From contig CAYSMC010000020.1 in NCBI GenBank assembly GCA_964432115.1, positions 1-10,084 of the forward strand: a stretch of 10,084 nt of DNA. The letters run 5' to 3'. Of the stretch, positions 6,057 to 10,084 are shown in pieces (within the stretch, counting starts at the first letter, position 1; every line of letters starts with the position of its first letter). The stretch comes from JAAZKO01 sp964432115 (GTDB taxonomy: Bacteria > Patescibacteriota > Microgenomatia > UBA1400 > PJMF01). A program made the translations under genes and the position numbers. The notes under the pieces were generated by a model. It had not been told where the DNA came from and made no database searches. It saw only the letters and a list, made by a program, of their open reading frames with translations.

Positions 6057-6749
6057 TTATTGATTGGCGAATTCTAGGACATTGGCATTAATTTTTTCAC
6101 TACGTCCCAAATCGCGGTCATCGTAGCGAATTTCAGCCATAAATTGATTAACTGCATTAGCCCATGAACCATTACTATGAGGTGTGTACTTGCTTTCAAT
6201 TAAACTCACCGTATCTAAACCTTGATCAATATAGTTTTGTTTTAATTCTCGAGCAGCTCGTTCAAAACCCGCCTCATAACTAGCAAAATCCAAGGTGCCT
6301 CGACTATGAATACCAAATCCTAAACAATTATTGGGTGCTTGAGAGTTAGTTTCTCGACAAAGATTTGATTCTTGCATGGCAATGGCTGGTAATAAGCGAA
6401 AATCTAGACCATAACGATCGGCAATATCCACTAGTTTTTGACCATAATCGTCATAAGGCGTCATTGGTGAACTGTGACGCTCTAAGAATTTTGCAACTAA
6501 TTCAGCTCGAGCGTCTTCACTTTCCACCACACTCTGTACTCTTTGTCCGGTTGAATCAGTATTGGCTAATTGATGATTTTCTAAAATTTGATTAAGTACT
6601 AATTGTTCATTATTTGGTTGGTTTTTTTGATAAAGATAGTTGTAAGCTACACTGGTCACAATAATTAACGCAGCACTAAAAGAAATCCAGGCTAAACTAG
6701 AAAATAATTGAAAAAAAATGTTCTTTTTTTTCTGTTGATTGTTGTTCAT
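6057..6749 (-). CDS. Membrane-anchored lysozyme-like protein (putative peptidoglycan hydrolase)
   Basis: A 230-aa protein with a basic N-terminus (KKK at 7-9), one transmembrane segment at about 14-37 and a predicted extracytoplasmic remainder. Residues 45-95 look like a flexible or helical linker. Residues 100-225 resemble glucosaminidase/lytic transglycosylase domains: VDIADRYGLDFRLLPAIAMQESN places a candidate catalytic Glu at E127, followed by NNCLGFGIH (140-148), reminiscent of the GH73/lysozyme-like N-x-x-G-I/F-G segment, and a conserved SYEAGFERAARELKQNY helix. Cys131 and Cys142 bracket the presumed active site and could form a disulfide. Such a protein could cut or remodel glycan strands during division or surface assembly; the activity is inferred. 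Its ATG follows a leader of about 19 nt with no Shine-Dalgarno. It is divergent from the glycoside hydrolase gene. Confidence 0.7.
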   Translation of the reverse strand: MNNNQQKKKNIFFQLFSSLAWISFSAALIIVTSVAYNYLYQKNQPNNEQLVLNQILENHQLANTDSTGQRVQSVVESEDARAELVAKFLERHSSPMTPYDDYGQKLVDIADRYGLDFRLLPAIAMQESNLCRETNSQAPNNCLGFGIHSRGTLDFASYEAGFERAARELKQNYIDQGLDTVSLIESKYTPHSNGSWANAVNQFMAEIRYDDRDLGRSEKINANVLEFANQ

Positions 6750-6774
6750 ACTTTATTCATTTACTGCTTAGCTT

Positions 6775-6803
6775 ATCATATACTAGTCAATTGACTTTAA
6801 CAA
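6775..6803 (-). promoter_or_regulatory. Promoter of the lysozyme-like gene
   Basis: On the minus strand TTGTTA (6798-6803) and TATGAT (6775-6780) are separated by 17 nt, placing the transcript start near 6768. It interleaves with the divergent plus-strand promoter, and the palindrome at 6785-6796 sits in its spacer. Confidence 0.6.
6785..6796. promoter_or_regulatory. 12-bp palindrome between divergent promoters (possible operator)
   Basis: AGTCAATTGACT is a perfect inverted repeat. It contains the -35 box of the plus-strand promoter and lies between the -35 and -10 of the minus-strand promoter, so one bound dimer could block both. No regulator is encoded nearby; part of the symmetry could simply reflect the TTGACT -35. 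Confidence 0.4.
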
Positions 6804-6819
6804 GAATTTTTGCTAAAAT
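6791..6819 (+). promoter_or_regulatory. Promoter of the glycoside hydrolase-like gene
   Basis: TTGACT (6791-6796), a 17-nt spacer and an extended -10 TGCTAAAAT (hexamer 6814-6819) make a good sigma-70-type promoter. The expected start near 6826 leaves a leader of only about 6 nt before ATG 6832, with no Shine-Dalgarno. Confidence 0.65.
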
Positions 6820-6831
6820 AATCTAAACAAA

Positions 6832-7818
6832 ATGTTGAAATATCAATCTAAATTATTAATTGCTGTTTTTACATTGTTATTTTGTTTGTCGACTAGCAAA
6901 CCGTCCATTGCTGCTACTGGTGAAGTGATGGGAATACATATTCTTCAACCAGAAGAGATTACTAAAGTTAGAAGAATTTATGAAGATGATGTTTGGCGCT
7001 ATGTTACCATTCCTTTAACCATTGACGATACTCGCAACTGGCAGCGCTGGCAAAATTTTTTCAATGAAGCTTATCAACAAAAACTGATACCTATTATTCG
7101 ATTAGCTACTCGTTATGATCAGGAGAAAGACCATTGGACTATTCCTAATCGTAAAGAAATTGTTGGTTTAGTGAGTTTTTTATCTAGTTTAAATTGGTAT
7201 CAACAAGACAAGTTGGTCATTATTTTTAACGAAGTTAATCATGCGAAAGAATGGGGTGGCAAAGTTGATCCATTTGCCTATACCCATATTCTAAAATTTA
7301 CCAGCAATTGGTTGCATAGCGAAAATTTAAATTTTAAAATTTTACCAGCGGCTATGGATTTGGCTGCTGCTAATACTTTTTCCACCATGGAAGCTTTTCG
7401 TTATTTAGAAAGTATGTATCAAATCGATTCAGAAATTTTTAATTATCTAGATTATTGGAATTCTCATTCTTATCCCAATCCAGGCTTCTCTGCTTCACCA
7501 AGAAATAGCGGACAAAATTCATTGCGAGGTTTTACTTATGAATTAAATTATTTAAAAGAAAAAACTAATCGCGATTTTCAAGTGTTTATAAGCGAAACCG
7601 GTTGGACATCTCAGTATTTACTTAATTTTTATTTAAGTGATTATTATTTGTATGCTCTAGAAAATGTGTGGAATGACGAACGTATTTTAGCTGTCACTCC
7701 ATTTGTGATGAAAGGAGCTCCGGGACCATTTGCTGATTTTAGCTTTTTGGATTTTGAAGAAAATCCCACGATTCACACTTTCGCTTTAAAAAAAGCTTTA
7801 AAAAAATTATCGCCTTGA
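6832..7818 (+). CDS. Secreted clan GH-A-like glycoside hydrolase (TIM barrel)
   Basis: A 328-aa protein with an N-terminal signal peptide: basic K3/K7, hydrophobic 8-20 and a probable cleavage site after SIA (25-27). The mature part alternates strands and helices as in a (beta/alpha)8 barrel. Two Glu-containing segments sit where clan GH-A enzymes carry their catalytic pair: IIFNEVNH (N133-E134, acid/base after strand 4) and VFISETGW (E255, nucleophile after strand 7). WNSHSYPNPG (209-218) resembles the substrate-facing strand-6 region. This pattern occurs in GH5, GH39, GH53 and GH17 relatives; I cannot pick a family or substrate. The protein likely acts outside the membrane on glycans, its own or a host's. 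It diverges from a lysozyme-like gene, suggesting a shared envelope theme. It ends with TGA, supporting the standard code. Confidence 0.75.
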   Translation: MLKYQSKLLIAVFTLLFCLSTSKPSIAATGEVMGIHILQPEEITKVRRIYEDDVWRYVTIPLTIDDTRNWQRWQNFFNEAYQQKLIPIIRLATRYDQEKDHWTIPNRKEIVGLVSFLSSLNWYQQDKLVIIFNEVNHAKEWGGKVDPFAYTHILKFTSNWLHSENLNFKILPAAMDLAAANTFSTMEAFRYLESMYQIDSEIFNYLDYWNSHSYPNPGFSASPRNSGQNSLRGFTYELNYLKEKTNRDFQVFISETGWTSQYLLNFYLSDYYLYALENVWNDERILAVTPFVMKGAPGPFADFSFLDFEENPTIHTFALKKALKKLSP

Positions 7819-7842
7819 TTTGCCTAAACAATCATTTAAAAT
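7815..7842 (+). promoter_or_regulatory. Possible promoter of tRNA-Gly
   Basis: TTGATT (7815-7820), overlapping the stop codon of the upstream gene, and TAAAAT (7837-7842) are 16 nt apart. The start would be near 7849, leaving a 30-nt leader for processing. Confidence 0.45.
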
Positions 7843-7873
7843 GTTAATTAGTTCTTTGGCATTTTTTAGGCAA
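7820..7873. repeat. 9-bp inverted repeat around the tRNA-Gly leader
   Basis: TTGCCTAAA (7820-7828) is the exact reverse complement of TTTAGGCAA (7865-7873), with 36 nt between, spanning the -10 box and leader of tRNA-Gly. No T-run follows, so it is not a standard terminator. It might be a processing or regulatory structure, or chance. Confidence 0.4.
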
Positions 7874-7878
7874 TCGAT

Positions 7879-7949
7879 GCGGGCGTAGTACATCGGTAGT
7901 ATATCTCCCTTCCAAGGAGAAGAGGCCAGTTCGATTCTGGTCGCCCGCT
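7879..7949 (+). tRNA. tRNA-Gly (anticodon UCC)
   Basis: A 71-nt cloverleaf: acceptor GCGGGCG (7879-7885) pairs with CGCCCGC (7942-7948), discriminator T at 7949. Anticodon stem TCTCC/GGAGA encloses CTTCCAA with anticodon TCC at 7911-7913, and the T arm is GCCAG-TTCGATT-CTGGT. CCA is not encoded. It reads GGA and possibly other GGN codons. Confidence 0.96.
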
Positions 7950-7958
7950 CATCCTCTC

Positions 7959-7988
7959 TTGATTAATAACCAGTTTTTCTGCTTTAAT
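7959..7988 (+). promoter_or_regulatory. Possible promoter of the cation exchanger gene
   Basis: TTGATT (7959-7964), an 18-nt spacer and extended -10 TGCTTTAAT (hexamer 7983-7988) place the start at about 7995, essentially on GTG 7996. Read-through from tRNA-Gly, 46 nt upstream, is an alternative. Confidence 0.5.
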
Positions 7989-7995
7989 GTAACTA

Positions 7996-8958
7996 GTGAT
8001 AAATTTTTTATTATTTATTTTGGCGATATTTTTGCTATGGTTGGGGGCCGAAACGGTTACCAAAGCGGCAATTAAAATTGCTAAATCATTATCTTTGTCT
8101 GAAAGTTTTATTGGTTTAACTATTGTGGCTATTGGTACCAGTTTTCCCGAGATTGTGATTTCAGTGACTGGAGCGATTCAAAATTTGCGGGGCGAAGAAA
8201 CTAGTCAAATAGTAATTGGTAATGTTATCGGCTCAGGCATGGTCAATTTAGCTCTAGTGTTGGGCATTTTGGGAATTTTTAAGGTGATTAAATTAAAAAA
8301 GACAGAATTATTATTAGATATGCTAATGCTAGTGATGTCGACCACCATTTTCTATTTAGTGAGTTTGGACGGGGTGATTGGTGTTAAGGATGGGATTGTG
8401 TTAATTCTTTTTTACTTGATCTATTTACTCTTTTTAAATAGACAGAATTTGAAAAATCAGTCGCTTTTATTTAGGCGAAAAAGGTTTAAAAAGAAAAAAC
8501 TGAAAAAAGTTAAACTTGCTCATCTAATGCAATTGGTTTTTGGTTTAATTATTTTATCTAAAGCTTCACAAATGGTGCTTAATACTGGAATTATTATTGC
8601 TGAGAAAATGAATATTAATGAAATGTTGGTGGGTATTTTATTGGTGGGTTTAGGTAGTAGTTTGCCTGAGTTAATGGTATCAGTGAATGCGGTGCTTAAG
8701 GGATCAACAGTTCTTTCTTTAAATAATTTAATTGGCAGTAATATTTTAAATGTTTTTTTAGCTTTAGGATTAAGCAGCACGATTAGCACTTGGGAAGTAA
8801 GTCGGCAGGTGGTACGTTTTGACATACCTTATTTATTGTTCACTTCAATTGTAGCGGTGTTATTTTTGTTGAGTAAAAACAAATTCGAACGTAATGAATC
8901 GTTACTAATGATTGCTCTGTATTCAATTTTTATTATCTTAAAGATATCTGGTTTTTAG
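7996..8958 (+). CDS. CaCA-family cation exchanger (YrbG-like Na+/Ca2+ antiporter)
   Basis: A 320-aa inner-membrane antiporter with about 10 hydrophobic segments in two homologous halves. The alpha-1 repeat has GLTIVAIGTSFPE (40-52) and alpha-2 has GILLVGLGSSLPE ending at E225; E52 and E225 are the expected ion-binding carboxylates. GSN (247-249) completes the second repeat, while the first repeat has GSG instead of the usual GSN. A strongly basic loop (R160-K173, mostly Arg and Lys) joins the halves and should face the cytoplasm. Family members export Ca2+ in exchange for Na+ or H+; the actual ions are not determined by sequence alone. The start is GTG, because an in-frame TAA lies two codons upstream, and there is no ribosome binding site. 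Length matches the prokaryotic family (300-330 aa). Confidence 0.9.
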   Translation: MINFLLFILAIFLLWLGAETVTKAAIKIAKSLSLSESFIGLTIVAIGTSFPEIVISVTGAIQNLRGEETSQIVIGNVIGSGMVNLALVLGILGIFKVIKLKKTELLLDMLMLVMSTTIFYLVSLDGVIGVKDGIVLILFYLIYLLFLNRQNLKNQSLLFRRKRFKKKKLKKVKLAHLMQLVFGLIILSKASQMVLNTGIIIAEKMNINEMLVGILLVGLGSSLPELMVSVNAVLKGSTVLSLNNLIGSNILNVFLALGLSSTISTWEVSRQVVRFDIPYLLFTSIVAVLFLLSKNKFERNESLLMIALYSIFIILKISGF

Positions 8959-8970
8959 CTGTTGGCGTAA

Positions 8971-8976
8971 TATAAT
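8971..8976 (+). promoter_or_regulatory. -10 box of the EpmA-like gene
   Basis: A perfect TATAAT stands 11 nt before ATG 8988, in the 29-nt gap after the exchanger gene. The -35 is weak (CTGGTT at 8948-8953, 17-nt spacer). The leader would be about 5 nt, with no Shine-Dalgarno. Confidence 0.5.
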
Positions 8977-8987
8977 ACCCTCAATCT

Positions 8988-10082
8988 ATGCAAAACAATT
9001 GGCAGAAAATGCGTCAGAATCAATTTTTTACTGAAAAACTTTTGTTACGCGAACAAGTGATCAGGGCAATTAGAAAATTTTTTGATCAAGAAACATTTCA
9101 TGAAGTAGAAACACCACTGTTAGTGAAGTCACCAGGTACAGAACCTTATTTGGAAGTTTTTAGTACAAAGTTAAAAGACGAACAAGGCAATTCACAGGCG
9201 GCTTATCTTTTAACTAGTCCAGAATACGCAATGAAAAAATTGTTGGTGGCTGGTTTAGATAAAATTTATCAAATTTGCAAAAGTTTTCGCAATCAAGAAA
9301 GTTTTGGCAATAATCATAATCCAGAATTTACGATTTTAGAGTGGTATCGAGCCAATGCAGATTACAGCAAGATTATGGATGATTTTGCACGATTAATGCT
9401 AGCTATTAGTGTGGCACTGCAAAGTTATTATCAAACACAAGATAGTGATTTTGCTCAGTATATTTTATCCAGGCTAAAAGACGATCGAGTGGAATATTTA
9501 GGCAAAATTTATAATTTGCAGTCGCCTTATCATAAGATGACGGTGGCTGAGGTTTTTGCTCAATATTTAAAAATTAATGATCAGGATTTATTAGATAGAG
9601 ATAAACTTTTTTACTTAGCTCAAAAACTTAATTATCCACTGACCAAAACAGAAAGTTGGGATGATTTATTTTATCAAATATTTCTTAACGAAATTGAGCC
9701 GCAATTAGCCAAATTAGATCATCCAGTGATTATTTATGATTATCCCCTATCTCAAGCAGCTTTAGCCAAAAAGAAGCCAGATGATTTGCGGTTTGCTGAA
9801 CGCTTTGAGGTTTATGTGGCCGGATTAGAATTGGGTAATGCTTTTAGTGAATTAACCGACTATCAAGAACAGGAAAACCGTCTTAAGTCTGAACTGCGTT
9901 TAAGAAAAAAATTGAACAAAACTGATTATCATTTAGATCAAGATTTTATTGAGGCACTGAAACTAGGCATGCCGGAGTCAGGAGGAATTGCTGTGGGTGT
10001 AGATCGTTTAATTATGTTTTTTGCTGGAGTAACTGACATGAACGAGGTACTGTTTTTTCCTGCCCAAGAAATTTTTAAATAA
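8988..10082 (+). CDS. epmA: EpmA-like elongation factor P lysyltransferase (GenX/PoxA family)
   Basis: A 364-aa class II lysyl-tRNA synthetase paralog consisting of the catalytic domain only: the OB-fold anticodon-binding domain of LysRS (about 500 aa in all) is missing. E. coli EpmA is 325 aa; the extra length lies mainly around residues 145-180. Matches to EpmA include HEVETPLL (38-45), TSPEYAMKKLLVAG (76-89), motif 2 FRNQE...HNPEFTILEWY (100-119), RFEVYVAGLELGNAFSELTD (272-291) and motif 3 GIAVGVDRL (333-341). Alanine at A335 corresponds to A298 of E. coli EpmA, a position known to favour (R)-beta-lysine over alpha-lysine, where LysRS has Gly. It should adenylate a lysine and attach it to the conserved Lys of EF-P, aiding translation of polyproline stretches. 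No efp or epmB gene is in the window. The complete gene ends 2 nt before the right edge. Confidence 0.87.
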   Translation: MQNNWQKMRQNQFFTEKLLLREQVIRAIRKFFDQETFHEVETPLLVKSPGTEPYLEVFSTKLKDEQGNSQAAYLLTSPEYAMKKLLVAGLDKIYQICKSFRNQESFGNNHNPEFTILEWYRANADYSKIMDDFARLMLAISVALQSYYQTQDSDFAQYILSRLKDDRVEYLGKIYNLQSPYHKMTVAEVFAQYLKINDQDLLDRDKLFYLAQKLNYPLTKTESWDDLFYQIFLNEIEPQLAKLDHPVIIYDYPLSQAALAKKKPDDLRFAERFEVYVAGLELGNAFSELTDYQEQENRLKSELRLRKKLNKTDYHLDQDFIEALKLGMPESGGIAVGVDRLIMFFAGVTDMNEVLFFPAQEIFK

Positions 10083-10084
10083 TA

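Noticed and set aside
7820..7873. Terminator of the glycoside hydrolase gene
   Set aside because: A 36-nt loop, and no T-tract after the second arm.
7866..8063. 65-aa minus-strand frame across tRNA-Gly and the exchanger start
   Set aside because: It is antisense to a clear tRNA and an assigned CDS; such frames over tRNAs are typical spurious calls.
8988..10082. Genuine lysyl-tRNA synthetase
   Set aside because: No anticodon-binding domain, EpmA-like length, and Ala in place of Gly in motif 3 (GIAVG).
1..10084. Recoded TGA, CRISPR array, insertion sequence or prophage
   Set aside because: TGA ends genes at 2374 and 7818 at family-consistent lengths; no direct-repeat array, transposase, integrase or phage gene is visible.

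Overview
The window is AT-rich bacterial chromosome with very compact, mostly short genes. The gene set best fits a member of the Candidate Phyla Radiation (Patescibacteria), probably near the Parcubacteria: a bifunctional phosphoglucose/phosphomannose isomerase, a divergent phosphomannomutase, a short HolA-like protein and a stand-alone EpmA-like LysRS paralog. No marker gene is present, so this placement is inference. TGA is used as a stop (for example after the genes ending at 2374 and 7818), which argues against the TGA=Gly code of Gracilibacteria and Absconditabacteria. There is no insertion sequence, CRISPR array or phage signature.

Layout. From 5713 leftward to the window edge runs one tightly packed minus-strand array: a YgjP-type metallopeptidase, a HolA-like clamp-loader delta subunit, a phosphomannomutase/phosphoglucomutase, a zinc-ribbon Nudix hydrolase, a Pgi/Pmi isomerase and an enolase-family protein cut by the left edge. 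Gaps are 4, 31 and 5 nt, then an 8-nt overlap, then 58 nt. The sugar-phosphate genes suggest hexose-6-P/hexose-1-P interconversion feeding nucleotide-sugar synthesis and glycolysis. The enolase-like protein keeps the family scaffold but has lost the catalytic Glu, two of three Mg ligands, the SGAST loop and the active-site Arg, so it looks like a pseudoenzyme or a repurposed enzyme.

The 5714-6056 region holds tRNA-Leu(UAG) on the plus strand and, facing it on the minus strand, a compact unit of consensus promoter (TTGACA-16-TATAAT), 7-bp hairpin and Rho-independent terminator. It predicts an RNA of about 73 nt: either a small RNA, or an attenuator leader for the minus-strand operon. I do not recognise its family.

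To the right, a membrane-anchored lysozyme-like protein (minus) and a secreted clan GH-A-like glycoside hydrolase (plus) diverge from an 82-bp region that packs two interleaved promoters around a 12-bp palindrome. Then come tRNA-Gly(UCC), a CaCA-family cation exchanger and an EpmA-like EF-P lysyltransferase, all on the plus strand. Several genes at the head of transcription units have a -10 box 6-12 nt from the start codon and no Shine-Dalgarno, as expected of leaderless mRNAs, while most operon-internal genes carry recognisable ribosome binding sites.
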